Shown here piece by piece: positions 7,124 through 14,501 of a stretch of 60,257 bases of DNA; within the stretch, counting starts at the first letter, position 1, and each line of letters starts with the position of its first letter. The notes under the pieces were generated by a model, which did not search any database, had not been told where the DNA came from, and saw only the letters and a program-made list of their open reading frames with translations. Origin of the DNA: a virus; IMG/VR virus record IMGVR_UViG_3300027759_000010, positions 1-60,257 of that record. The stretch is one strand, 5' to 3'. A program made the position numbers and the translations under genes.

Positions 7124-9619
7124 TTACTCCTTCTTAGGTTTTTGAGACGTTCTTTGTGCCATTTGCACGGCCATCTGAGCGCGGTTTTTAGCAATATCAA
7201 CGCCAATTTTTGCCCCCTCAAGCAACTGCTGTTTCTGGAGCTTGTCTTTTGCAGCGGCAGCGCTCGCACCAACTTGCATAGCCGCAATTTCTTTCTGGGC
7301 CGCAATGCGTGATTCTTCGACCCTAATCTGGTCAGCCTTAGCCGCCGCATCAACTTGTTGCTTCTGAACTTTAAGCTGCAACTCTTGCATCTTGATCTGG
7401 AGTTCTTGCTGCTGCATTTGGATGATCGGGTCTTGTGCTTGTTGCTGAGCCTGCTGCTGTGCGGCCTGTGCTTGAGCTTGCTGGGTCATGCGGGTAGACG
7501 CTTGTGCAGCCAACTGCGCAACTTGCGCAGCCACCTCTGGAGTCATGTTTTTTTCTTGTTCCTCGGTAGGCAACAAGAGGCCAACTGTCTGCTCAACTTC
7601 TTTGCGGTATGCAAACGCCAAGTGCTCGTTGATATGAGCCATCATTGAGCCCATGATTGACTGGCCTTGCGGAGTTGACTGGATAAGCCCCATGATCTTG
7701 GGGTTCTGTAGCATCGACGTATGCACAGCAATGTGGGCTTGGTGATCCTGCTCAATGAACGCCTTCATAGGTTTGCCGGTCAGAGCGTTCTGGTTCTCCT
7801 GCACTGGGTCTGTAGCTGTAGCATCGTCCTCAACCGGTATGAGTTTGGCTGCGTTCTTGATGCCCAACACCTCAATCATCTGACGATGAAGAAGCGGCAG
7901 GTTGTAGAGTTGTGGTGCTGTCTGCGCGAGTTGCAATGCAGCCTGATACTGAACAATCTTCTGCGCCATTGTTGCGGCGTTTGGATCACTCACAGGGATC
8001 ACAGCGACCATGTCGTAGTCAGATTTCTTAGCACGGCGTGAGCCATCAACCGGCTCGTAGTCGTACTCTTCTGGTGTGTAGTCAGCAATAATTGCCTTGA
8101 GCAGCTTGAACTCTTGCTTCATGCTGTAGTGCATACGAGCTTGTACTGCGCCCATCACTTTTAGTGTGCGCTCAAGAATAGCCAGCGTAGTCCCCACGGG
8201 TGCTTGCGCACTCATGTCGCTGACCTTCATGTCTCCTGCGGACGCAAACTGCCTGCCTTCCTGCACAATGTTCTGGAACAGGGTGTAGAGAACTTGGCTT
8301 GGCTCCTTATACGGCAGCGGCAAGATGTTGTCCCGGATCGAGCCACTTGGCACGTCCACATCACGGAACTCACCGGGCGCAATCGGAGTGTCATCACCCT
8401 TGATACGCAGACCACGGGACTTCAGACCACCGGGCAAGTTAGAGAGTGTTCCCGCATCAACAAGCTGCCGGATGAGCATGGTCGCGCTCTTGGCATACCC
8501 ACCGATCAAGTGGATGAGGCCATACCCATAGAACCCAAACCCCGGAATGTACTGGTAGTGGACAAAGTGCTGGCGCTTCATGTGAAGATCATCGCCCTCG
8601 TACCAATTGCGGCGGATGGCAAGAATCTTAGTCGTAGCCTTCTCAACAGTCACAACATAGGGCAGCGCAATACCCGTCATCTCGCCCTCTTTGTCCTTGT
8701 GCTCGTAGCCTTCTAGGTCAAGATCAACGTGCATCTCCAGTATCCTGTACCTGTCGTCCTGCACCGCTGACATGCCCGTCTCTTCATTCTTCTGCTTCTC
8801 AATATCATCAAGCTCATTGGACGGCTCACCCAACTCCACGTCGCTGTAGAACCCAGCTTCTTGCAGCTTGATAATCTCATTCTCAGTTTTACGCATCACG
8901 TGCGTAACGCGCTCGGCACGCTCTAAGTTAGACGCGCCATAGGGAACAACGATGTCTTCTGCGGGGATGAACATCGCAACCTGACGGCCAATGCTCGGGT
9001 CGTAGTAGACCTTCTTAAACGCTGAACCCGCAAGTGGCAAATTCCACAATAGCTTTTCATGCTCCGGGCGATACTCCACCATCACATCAGTAAGCTGGTA
9101 GTTCATGTCCTCGCGCACGCGAGCCGAGGCTTCTTCTTTTTCAGGTGTATCTTTGCCAAGAATCTGCGTCTTTACGGGGCCAGCGGCGGGGAATGTCTCC
9201 ATGATCCCTTCACTTTGAAACCGCACCACAGACTCAGTGAGCATCGGGTGGAACACGCCACAAGCACCAGCCCACGGCTCTGTACGCTCCTCATACTTCA
9301 AACCTAGCAGCTTCAGGCCGTCAACATAAGTTTTGATCCAGTCTTTGCGGTCGCCAATATCTTTATCAAAGTTTGACACCAACTCCGAGCCAAGAGTACC
9401 AAGCACGCTGTCGCTAATATAGTCAGCTAAGTTGGCATCAAAATCATCGTCGCCTTCTTTGTCACTTCCGGGCTCTAATTCAATCTCAATATCGCCCATA
9501 GCAATAGTGACAGACTCAGGGTCTTCAATCTCAATTTCAATAGGAGGAGCCATGCCCATGCCCTCTTCAATACCCAAGGGGGCTGCGTACAAACCTTTGT
9601 CCATTGAACTTGTTGCCAT
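7124..9619 (-). CDS. Portal protein (P22 gp1-like)
   Basis: 831 aa, a length typical of P22-type portals (about 725 aa or more). An acidic N-terminus (to about residue 70) is followed by the portal core with GLKYEERTEPWAGACGVFHP, MNYQLTDVMVEYRPEHEKLL, and the FKKVYYDPSIGRQVAMFIPA segment. The last 150 residues are an extremely Gln/Ala-rich helix, matching the P22 portal barrel that projects into the capsid. The dodecameric portal is the DNA gate and the docking ring for terminase and gp4-like protein. AAGGA precedes the ATG. It follows terminase by 9 bp. Confidence 0.93.
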   Translation of the reverse strand: MATSSMDKGLYAAPLGIEEGMGMAPPIEIEIEDPESVTIAMGDIEIELEPGSDKEGDDDFDANLADYISDSVLGTLGSELVSNFDKDIGDRKDWIKTYVDGLKLLGLKYEERTEPWAGACGVFHPMLTESVVRFQSEGIMETFPAAGPVKTQILGKDTPEKEEASARVREDMNYQLTDVMVEYRPEHEKLLWNLPLAGSAFKKVYYDPSIGRQVAMFIPAEDIVVPYGASNLERAERVTHVMRKTENEIIKLQEAGFYSDVELGEPSNELDDIEKQKNEETGMSAVQDDRYRILEMHVDLDLEGYEHKDKEGEMTGIALPYVVTVEKATTKILAIRRNWYEGDDLHMKRQHFVHYQYIPGFGFYGYGLIHLIGGYAKSATMLIRQLVDAGTLSNLPGGLKSRGLRIKGDDTPIAPGEFRDVDVPSGSIRDNILPLPYKEPSQVLYTLFQNIVQEGRQFASAGDMKVSDMSAQAPVGTTLAILERTLKVMGAVQARMHYSMKQEFKLLKAIIADYTPEEYDYEPVDGSRRAKKSDYDMVAVIPVSDPNAATMAQKIVQYQAALQLAQTAPQLYNLPLLHRQMIEVLGIKNAAKLIPVEDDATATDPVQENQNALTGKPMKAFIEQDHQAHIAVHTSMLQNPKIMGLIQSTPQGQSIMGSMMAHINEHLAFAYRKEVEQTVGLLLPTEEQEKNMTPEVAAQVAQLAAQASTRMTQQAQAQAAQQQAQQQAQDPIIQMQQQELQIKMQELQLKVQKQQVDAAAKADQIRVEESRIAAQKEIAAMQVGASAAAAKDKLQKQQLLEGAKIGVDIAKNRAQMAVQMAQRTSQKPKKE

Positions 9620-9628
9620 TTTTAATCC

Positions 9629-11149
9629 TTAGACTGTATAGAACCGCTCGCGGCGGCTACCTTTAAACCATTTAATTTCTTCAGGCTCATCGCTCGGTAA
9701 GCGCAGGAACCCACCTTGACGAAAGCGCATCAGCGCTAAAGTTGTTGCGTCAACCAAGTCATCGTGTTCGCCTGACGGGAATGCTGCAACCTCGTCCACT
9801 AGCTCTTCTGCCCAGCGAGTTTGTGGAACCCACACTTTCCCACTCGCAATTATGTCTGAGACCGAGTTCAAACGGGCAATTTTGTCTTGGCCCTTACCCG
9901 GCGTGTACTCCTGCACCGGTATGCCCATTGCCCGCAGGTCATAGATGAGCGGCGCACCGGACGCCTTCTTCTCCACGATTAATGAGTCAGGTTCATACTC
10001 GTTGTACTCACGCAAAACATCCCGCTTGAGGTCTGGGAACTCCACACGCTTCTTATATGTGTTGAGCAAAATAATGTTGGGGGCGAAGTTATCTTCCTCG
10101 CAGTTAAAGATACCCCACGTAGTACCGGCTGAATAGTCGGCACGCTGAGTTTTCTCAAACGCCGTATCCCATGACTGCAAGATGTAGTCGCACACAGGGG
10201 GATCATCTTTCTCCCACCACTTCCACCAATCTCTCTTAACAATAGCAGACTCATTGCCCACCGGGTTCTGCTGATACTGCGCCTGCCACTTGGAGTTGGG
10301 CAACTCTTCGCGCAAGGCTTCGAGTTCTTCTTTGCTCCAAAACTGAGGCCATACAGGGTTGCCCGAAGGCAGGATTGCGGGGAACTCAATGACCTCCCAC
10401 TCTTCGCCTGCCCTCTGAGCCGCGCTTTTGAGCACCTGACCCGTCAAATCTCTTGCCGCCCAGCGCGTCATAACGATCACAATAGCCCCACCCGGCTGCA
10501 AACGCTGCCTAGGGCCGGACGTGTACCACTCATACACCTTGTCGTACACCTCTGGATTGCTTGCTGCCATCGCAGCTTCTTGTTCTGAGTGCGGATCGTC
10601 AATAATAAGCACGTCAGCGCCCTTACCGGTCACTGCACCACCCACACCAATCGCAAAATAGTCACCACCCCTGCTGGTATTCCACCGGCCAGCCGCTTTT
10701 GAGTCAGCTTGCAGCACTAAATTAGGAAAAATCCCGTTGTAAATCTCGGAATCCACCAAATTTCGCACTTTTCTACCAAATCCCACCGCCAATTCAGCAG
10801 TGTGGGACGTCTGAATCACCTTTTTATGGGGAAATTTGCCCAAAAACCAAGCTGGCAACAGATAAGAAGCAAACTCAGACTTGGTATGACGAGGGGGCAT
10901 ATTGATAATAAGACGTTTGCAAGTTCCATTAGCAACCCTTTCAAAAGCTTCGGCCATTCGCTTGTGGTGCGCACCTGAAATAAAAGTTGGCCAGACCTTT
11001 TCTACAAACTTGATGAACTTGTCTTGGCAAAGTTCACGGTCTTTGAGCTTTTCCAACTTAACAAGCTGAGCTTCCAACACGCGCAGGTCAGCATCGGATA
11101 GCTTGCCGGTGTTTATGGCCGACTCGATGTCTTTAAGAGTTAGGCTCAT
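9629..11149 (-). CDS. terL: Terminase large subunit
   Basis: 506 aa. The N-terminal ATPase has a variant Walker A, MPPRHTKS (residues 84-91), and Walker B VLIIDD (180-185). The C-terminal RNase H-like nuclease has D328 in QSWDTAF, E393 in IVEKKASG and D463/D464 in EHDDLVDA. The enzyme pumps DNA into the prohead through the portal and cuts the concatemer. The start overlaps the small-subunit gene by 17 bp. All catalytic residues are intact. Packaging mode (headful or cohesive end) cannot be read directly. Confidence 0.97.
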   Translation of the reverse strand: MSLTLKDIESAINTGKLSDADLRVLEAQLVKLEKLKDRELCQDKFIKFVEKVWPTFISGAHHKRMAEAFERVANGTCKRLIINMPPRHTKSEFASYLLPAWFLGKFPHKKVIQTSHTAELAVGFGRKVRNLVDSEIYNGIFPNLVLQADSKAAGRWNTSRGGDYFAIGVGGAVTGKGADVLIIDDPHSEQEAAMAASNPEVYDKVYEWYTSGPRQRLQPGGAIVIVMTRWAARDLTGQVLKSAAQRAGEEWEVIEFPAILPSGNPVWPQFWSKEELEALREELPNSKWQAQYQQNPVGNESAIVKRDWWKWWEKDDPPVCDYILQSWDTAFEKTQRADYSAGTTWGIFNCEEDNFAPNIILLNTYKKRVEFPDLKRDVLREYNEYEPDSLIVEKKASGAPLIYDLRAMGIPVQEYTPGKGQDKIARLNSVSDIIASGKVWVPQTRWAEELVDEVAAFPSGEHDDLVDATTLALMRFRQGGFLRLPSDEPEEIKWFKGSRRERFYTV

Positions 11150-11732
11150 TTATATCTTCAGGTACGTCTACCATACGTGTTTCTTCTGTTGGGCCTAGGA
11201 GCGTATCCAGATCATCTAGAGGTGTGGCATCCATCACTTCTGCGTTCATGAGCCGCTTGATACGTTCCTTGATGGAGTCTTCCAGCCCCTTGCTTGTGGT
11301 GTGATGCACAGTAATCTCACTGCGCTCAGTAAAGAGGCCGATGTCTGAATGTTTGCCCAACAACTCAAGCGCTTTGATCTCAATCTTCGGATCGCCGCAG
11401 TCAGTCATCTTGACCAACTTGTTCGTAATAAATGTGCGGGCTTGTTGTATATCCGTAAATGCTTGGAAGTCAAATTGCTTGACAAGTACAGACGCAGCCT
11501 TAGCCTCTGCCGCACTAAGTACGTGCTTAGGCACATTGGGTTTATTGGTGCCGTTAATTAGCTCTGCTGCTTTATGCAGAGAGTTGTCATCGTAATCAAT
11601 GCCGGGGCCCAGCACATCAATAAGGTCTGCGGTATTTGCAGCGATGGCTATGCCGTCCTTGTGAGTCTTGGGCTGCTCATCGGACATATCGAACGGTAAC
11701 TTGTGTTCCGTTGTTGGCTGAATTTCAATCAT
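11133..11732 (-). CDS. terS: Terminase small subunit (putative)
   Basis: About 199 aa from ATG 11732; a GTG at 11771 and an ATG at 11687 are alternatives because no start has a strong Shine-Dalgarno. The C-terminal half contains KIEIKALELLGKHSDIGLFT and KGLEDSIKERIKRLMNAE, a pattern of small terminase subunits of aquatic phages, with helical oligomerisation segments. The protein would recognise the packaging site and recruit the large subunit. It is the first gene of the leftward arm. Confidence 0.8.
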   Translation of the reverse strand: MIEIQPTTEHKLPFDMSDEQPKTHKDGIAIAANTADLIDVLGPGIDYDDNSLHKAAELINGTNKPNVPKHVLSAAEAKAASVLVKQFDFQAFTDIQQARTFITNKLVKMTDCGDPKIEIKALELLGKHSDIGLFTERSEITVHHTTSKGLEDSIKERIKRLMNAEVMDATPLDDLDTLLGPTEETRMVDVPEDINEPNS

Positions 11733-11778
11733 AGGCACCGTAGGTGAACGGGAGTGGTGCAAATGTAACACTACTTTT

Positions 11779-11796
11779 AAATTTTTGCAAAAATTT
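11779..11796. repeat. 18-bp perfect palindrome upstream of terS
   Basis: The sequence AAATTTTTGCAAAAATTT reads identically on both strands. It lies 8-47 bp upstream of the candidate terS starts in the divergent intergenic region, a position suited to an operator of the late arm or a packaging site. Confidence 0.7.
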
Positions 11797-12034
11797 TTTT
11801 GGGCTAGCCTTTTATTTTTGCACCGGGGGGTGTTTGGGAGCGGAGAAAAAGAGGATAAAAAGCGGAAAACTGAAAGGGGGTGGGGGGATTTTTAATTTAG
11901 CTCATCGGGAGAGCTACACAGTGTGTATGTGACTACGGGACTCCTTTGCTCAAAATCTGGGTGATGGGGTATTGCTGGTGGCAAAACCTAACTTTTGTTA
12001 TGGGATGCCCCTATTTATCTTTTTATTTATTACT
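11797..12034. other. Divergent intergenic region with purine-rich tract
   Basis: Non-coding sequence between the leftward and rightward arms. It holds a strongly purine-biased plus strand at 11836-11889 ending in runs of five and six G, and a D-arm-like stretch at 11899-11915 without the rest of a tRNA. An imperfect copy of the palindromic box is at 11988-12001. No leftward sigma70-type promoter could be recognised, although one is expected here for the late genes. Confidence 0.6.
11988..12001. repeat. Palindromic box, imperfect copy
   Basis: CTAACTTTTGTTAT: the box with one change in each arm. It lies about 33 bp upstream of the -35 of the first early promoter. Confidence 0.5.
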
Positions 12035-12062
12035 TTGCATTTTGTGGTGCGATTTGTATAAT
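12035..12062 (+). promoter_or_regulatory. Early promoter (sigma70-like)
   Basis: TTGCAT (12035-12040) and perfect TATAAT (12057-12062) with a 16-bp spacer, in an AT-rich context. It points to the first rightward gene about 75 bp downstream. Confidence 0.75.
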
Positions 12063-12092
12063 AGATAGCATGCACCGCACAATGTGATGCAT

Positions 12093-12110
12093 CCCTGATA
12101 GCAGGGTTTT
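12093..12110 (+). terminator. Possible leader attenuator hairpin
   Basis: CCCTG-ATAG-CAGGG (12093-12106) followed by TTTT, in the leader about 30 bp after the -10. The stem is only 5 bp, so it would be a weak pause or attenuator at most. Confidence 0.4.
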
Positions 12111-12139
12111 ATTAGATGATATTAGAAAAGGTATTTATC

Positions 12140-12655
12140 ATGACTACAGTTATTCAGACCCAAGCAATTGACACCGGTATCCTTGATGCAGCAGAGATTG
12201 CATTAGTTGACGGGGTTAGCAAAACCGGTGACTTAATTCAAGGTTACGCCGATGCACTGTGCGCGGTATTCAATCGGCGCGACACTGAGGGTCATACCCT
12301 CGAAGCATGGTACAACCTAGTCGGTGCGGAGCGTAAGGGTATCAAGGCGCGCCGCGCTTCATTTGTTCAACGCATGATTGCACGCGGACATGTTAAGGCT
12401 GGGACTACTGACAAACCCAGTGCAACAGTTGACACCTACTGGCAACGGGTCAAGGAAGCTTCGGGCTATGTGCCAAAAGGCAGGGTTTCCGGTGGCACTG
12501 ACGTAGATGCTAAGACCCTTGCAGAATTGAAGACCATGATTAATCGGATTCTGAAGTCCGAGGAAGACGGCAAAGACTGTAACGCTTCGATGTTCAAAGG
12601 CAACCTGATGGAGGTCTTCGAGGGCTTGGGCGGTGAAGTGGATACGCTCGGATAA
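12140..12655 (+). CDS. First early protein, unknown function
   Basis: 171 aa from ATG 12140, chosen because AAGG lies at suitable spacing; an in-frame ATG at 12116 has no ribosome site. The protein is helical and charged, with GAERKGIKARRASFVQRMIA and a YWQRVKEASGYVPKG segment, and a helical C-terminal part with TLAELKTMINRILKSEEDGK. The basic central region could bind nucleic acid, but no family is recognised. As first gene of the early arm it is a candidate host-takeover or regulatory protein, including as ligand for the palindromic boxes that begin right after it (inference). Confidence 0.8.
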   Translation: MTTVIQTQAIDTGILDAAEIALVDGVSKTGDLIQGYADALCAVFNRRDTEGHTLEAWYNLVGAERKGIKARRASFVQRMIARGHVKAGTTDKPSATVDTYWQRVKEASGYVPKGRVSGGTDVDAKTLAELKTMINRILKSEEDGKDCNASMFKGNLMEVFEGLGGEVDTLG

Positions 12656-12665
12656 GTAAATCACG

Positions 12666-12689
12666 GAACCTAGGGGAAACCCTAGGTTC
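12666..12689 (+). ncRNA. Strong RNA stem-loop with GAAA tetraloop
   Basis: GAACCTAGGG (12666-12675), loop GAAA, and CCCTAGGTTC (12680-12689) form a perfect 10-bp stem closed by a GNRA tetraloop. There is no T-tract, so it is not a normal terminator. It touches a palindromic box sharing base 12689, and may be an RNA-processing or stability element. Confidence 0.7.
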
Positions 12690-12702
12690 TAACAAATGTT
12701 AG
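12689..12702. repeat. Palindromic box CTAACA-AA-TGTTAG
   Basis: Exact copy. It lies directly after the GAAA-loop hairpin and 15 bp before the ATG of the 49-aa gene. Confidence 0.85.
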
Positions 12703-12717
12703 AAACTGGAGAAAATT

Positions 12718-12867
12718 ATGGTCATTCGTTTAAGTGGTACATTTTGCCGGTTCTTGTTATCGAAGCATATGATGTGGGCTTGGAAATTCTGGTGGATTGG
12801 AACCGCCCGAGTCGGCACTGATTGCACCAACTACGTTCGCATAGGTTGGATCACCCCAAAATTCTAA
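12718..12867 (+). CDS. Small Trp-rich protein (49 aa)
   Basis: ATG at 12718 with GGAG at good spacing, 49 codons, TAA at 12865-12867. The centre is aromatic and amphipathic (MMWAWKFWWIGTARVG) and the protein is basic. No family is recognised. A strong intrinsic terminator follows 20 bp later, so this gene ends the first early transcript. Its composition suggests membrane association or a small inhibitor; this is inference. Confidence 0.65.
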   Translation: MVIRLSGTFCRFLLSKHMMWAWKFWWIGTARVGTDCTNYVRIGWITPKF

Positions 12868-12886
12868 CCTAATGTTATAAAACTTA

Positions 12887-12909
12887 GCCCGCCTAGTGCG
12901 GGCTTTTTT
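12887..12909 (+). terminator. Intrinsic terminator
   Basis: GCCCGC (12887-12892), loop CTAGT, GCGGGC (12898-12903), then six T. It closes the first short early transcript. The following GCGTCTGTA is repeated after the terminator at 21229. Confidence 0.9.
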
Positions 12910-12919
12910 GCGTCTGTAC

Positions 12920-12933
12920 CTAACAAATGTTAG
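12920..12933. repeat. Palindromic box CTAACA-AA-TGTTAG
   Basis: Exact copy, just downstream of the first terminator and 4 bp before the first tandem structured repeat. Confidence 0.85.
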
Positions 12934-12936
12934 CGC

Positions 12937-13073
12937 ACCACAATGTTATTTTTAGTCTGGATTTTGTCTTGCACCAGTTCTCTGTGCGGGGGTAGGACAG
13001 CGTACCACAATGTTATTTGTTCTATTGATGGGACAATTTAGGCTTGCACCAGTTCTCTGTGCGGGGGTAGGAC
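12937..13073. repeat. Two tandem composite repeats (about 67-75 bp period)
   Basis: Each unit has ACCACAATGTTATTT (12937-12951 and 13004-13018), then a variable stretch, then an identical 31-bp element (12968-12998 and 13043-13073). The 31-bp element begins CTTGCACCAGTTCTCTGTGC, where GCAC and GTGC can pair, and ends GGGGGTAGGAC. Conservation of the blocks but not the spacers implies function. Confidence 0.85.
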
Positions 13074-13082
13074 TAAGCAAAT

Positions 13083-13096
13083 CTAACAAATGTTAT
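13083..13096. repeat. Palindromic box, one mismatch
   Basis: CTAACAAATGTTAT, last base changed. It lies between the tandem repeats and the iteron cluster. Confidence 0.65.
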
Positions 13097-13122
13097 GTTT
13101 CGGTGTGGCAAAATTTGGCTTT

Positions 13123-13453
13123 GTTACGTTACAAAAATGGAAACGTAACGCACTTTCTTCAATGAAATCAACAACTTAGCCCCTAATGTTACATGTTACG
13201 TTTTTTTGCGAAGTGGCATGGCGGTCAGAAAGGCGGCGCAAGTCAGCAAGTGCAATCTGTACCATGATATAATCTAGGAAAGCCTTATATATAATTCTTA
13301 AAAAAACTTAACATTGTAACTTTACCCGTTTTTTCTCTCGTAACCTGTTGATTTCATTGGACTTTATAATGTTATATGTCAAAACTTTTTCTCGTAACAT
13401 TCTGCAACATTGTCACAAATAAACGTAACACCCCCACACCAGCAGAACGTAAC
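13123..13453. repeat. CGTAAC iteron cluster, candidate origin
   Basis: CGTAAC or its complement GTTACG occurs at 13123, 13144, 13195, 13339, 13393, 13424 and 13448: seven copies in 331 bp, against about 0.16 expected by chance. The first two form GTTACGTT...AACGTAAC, an 8-bp inverted repeat with an 11-nt loop. An AT-rich segment lies in the middle. Confidence 0.6.
13265..13273 (+). promoter_or_regulatory. Possible extended -10 promoter
   Basis: TGATATAAT fits an extended -10 (TGnTATAAT) but no good -35 precedes it. No gene follows before the next promoter, so it may instead be part of the AT-rich unwinding tract. Confidence 0.35.
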
Positions 13454-13483
13454 AATACTGCGCCGATGCACACCCCCAAATAC

Positions 13484-13512
13484 TTGACATATCCATAACT
13501 TTGTGGTATAAT
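13484..13512 (+). promoter_or_regulatory. Near-consensus sigma70 promoter
   Basis: Perfect TTGACA (13484-13489), 17-bp spacer and perfect TATAAT (13507-13512). The whole 29-bp element matches the promoter at 15295 in 25 positions. A palindromic box lies 57 bp beyond the -10. Confidence 0.92.
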
Positions 13513-13569
13513 ATAAAGATGGGTTGGGGTTATTGTGTTCGTCGTTAGGTTTGCCCAGCCCAGTAAAGC

Positions 13570-13583
13570 CTAACATTTGTTAG
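13570..13583. repeat. Palindromic box CTAACA-TT-TGTTAG
   Basis: Exact copy, 12 bp upstream of the ATG of the 54-aa gene, within the leader of the 13484 promoter. Confidence 0.85.
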
Positions 13584-13595
13584 AAAGGTTAGAAG

Positions 13596-13760
13596 ATGAA
13601 ATCAGTATGGATTCTCACGCAGAACTTGGCGTTCATTTGCGGAGTGTACTCAAGCGAAGCAAAAGCCGAGCGCGTCATGCGTGAGTTAGAAGCCCGAGAC
13701 CTAGAGGGTGGGACACCTCTGGCTAACAGCTACTACGTGACAGAAGAAGACGTTGAATAA
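13596..13760 (+). CDS. Small early protein (54 aa), unknown
   Basis: ATG 13596, TAA 13758-13760. The protein (MKSVWILTQNLAFICGVYSS, then a charged helix EAKAERVMRELEARD) resembles small phage proteins with a beta-hairpin followed by a helix. AGAAAGG provides the ribosome site. Its TAA stop is part of the next palindromic box. First gene of the second early transcript; function unknown. Confidence 0.78.
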   Translation: MKSVWILTQNLAFICGVYSSEAKAERVMRELEARDLEGGTPLANSYYVTEEDVE

Positions 13761-13770
13761 CATTTGTTAG
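13757..13770. repeat. Palindromic box, first base changed
   Basis: ATAACATTTGTTAG. It overlaps the stop codon of the 54-aa gene and lies 12 bp before the next ATG. Confidence 0.8.
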
Positions 13771-13782
13771 AAAGGTTAGATC

Positions 13783-14007
13783 ATGAATGATTGGAAGCTA
13801 TGCCGTGACTGCGGCGATGAGTTCTCTGTAGAGCGCTGGAGCTTAGGCTATCGGCACTGCCTATTCTGCGGTGAGGAAGCTGCCCGTACCGAGCGCATGA
13901 GTTGGTGCGTTATCCAAGAGTACACCAAGGGTAATTACCAATTTGTTACAACTGCTAGCGCACATACAACGCTCAAACAGACTAATCAAAAAGAATTGAG
14001 GGGCTGA
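13783..14007 (+). CDS. Zinc-ribbon-type small protein
   Basis: 74 aa. Two CxxC pairs (C7/C10 and C26/C29) are spaced as in a zinc ribbon. A C-terminal part WCVIQEYTKGNYQFVTTAS follows, similar in layout to small phage zinc proteins ending in a Lys/Asn-rich tail. AAAGG and a palindromic box lie upstream. Probably nucleic-acid- or protein-binding; the target is unknown. Confidence 0.8.
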   Translation: MNDWKLCRDCGDEFSVERWSLGYRHCLFCGEEAARTERMSWCVIQEYTKGNYQFVTTASAHTTLKQTNQKELRG

Positions 14008-14010
14008 CCC

Positions 14011-14184
14011 ATGACCGAAGACCCCAAAGATACAGCCGAGAGGATGGTTAGCCTGTACAAGCACAGCAAGTACACGCCCGAGGAAAGGGCGACTGACCAT
14101 GCGTTTGCCTACGACAGCCACGAAGCAGGGCGCAAGTTCTGGATTGCGGTTCTAAACCATATCAACAAAGGAGCAAACAAATGA
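14011..14184 (+). CDS. Small acidic/helical protein (57 aa)
   Basis: ATG 14011 three bases after the previous stop, TGA 14182-14184 overlapping the next ATG (ATGA). Charged helical sequence with YKHSKYTPEERATDHAFAYD and a KFWIAVLNHI amphipathic helix. No recognised family; translational coupling to both neighbours supports it being real. Confidence 0.72.
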   Translation: MTEDPKDTAERMVSLYKHSKYTPEERATDHAFAYDSHEAGRKFWIAVLNHINKGANK

Positions 14185-14501
14185 GCGACACAAAAAAGAT
14201 AGCCGCTTTTCTGCTGTACATGGCAGAGCACGAGCGCCCGACAGTTAATCGAATGGCAGGTTTAACTGTATTTGCCGACTTGGTATCGCTTGCGAAGCAT
14301 GAGTTTGAAACCATGAGCGTGGAGGAGCGGGACAAGTTTAAGAAGCCCGAGTACACCATGAACGAAGCCGAGATATATATCGAGGAGAGATTGAAGCACA
14401 TGCGAGAAGCGTTTGACAAAGCATTGGAGGAAGCCGAGTACCAAGCAGATTATTACGAGCGGAGATTCAATGCAGTCCGAGAAGCCGTAGAAAAAGCCTA
14501 A
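14181..14501 (+). CDS. Coiled-coil early protein, unknown
   Basis: 106 aa, almost wholly helical. The second half (about 55-106) is a Glu/Ala/Arg-rich coiled coil (EERLKHMREAFDKALEEAEY). AAAGGAG lies upstream and the start overlaps the previous stop. The stop is followed directly by an exact palindromic box. Function unknown. Confidence 0.78.
   Translation: MSDTKKIAAFLLYMAEHERPTVNRMAGLTVFADLVSLAKHEFETMSVEERDKFKKPEYTMNEAEIYIEERLKHMREAFDKALEEAEYQADYYERRFNAVREAVEKA

Larger units (their letters stand above)
12910..13595. other. Regulatory/putative origin region without genes
   Basis: About 690 bp without a credible gene. In order it contains an exact palindromic box, two tandem structured repeats, an imperfect box, an 8-bp inverted repeat GTTACGTT/AACGTAAC, and seven CGTAAC/GTTACG hexamers. 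An AT-rich tract (about 13265-13320) and a near-consensus promoter follow. Clustering of iterons with an AT-rich segment resembles plasmid and phage replication origins. Confidence 0.6.

Noticed and set aside
11825-11888. G-quadruplex in the divergent region
   Set aside because: Runs of G are too far apart; the compact part has only two runs, so a canonical four-run G4 is not formed.
11895-11970. Possible tRNA: AGCTC...GAGCT resembles a D-arm, followed by CTCAAAATC
   Set aside because: No matching acceptor stem, no proper anticodon arm and a poor T-arm; only the D-arm fits.
12093-12110. Full terminator in the first leader
   Set aside because: Stem of only 5 bp with four T; kept only as a weak possible attenuator.
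12937-13073. CRISPR-like direct repeats
   Set aside because: Only two copies, with an unequal composite layout and no cas1/cas2; the Cas4-like nuclease is explained by phage recombination.
13379-13576. 65-aa minus-strand frame over the promoter region
   Set aside because: Overlaps a near-consensus promoter and iterons, has no ribosome site and odd composition.
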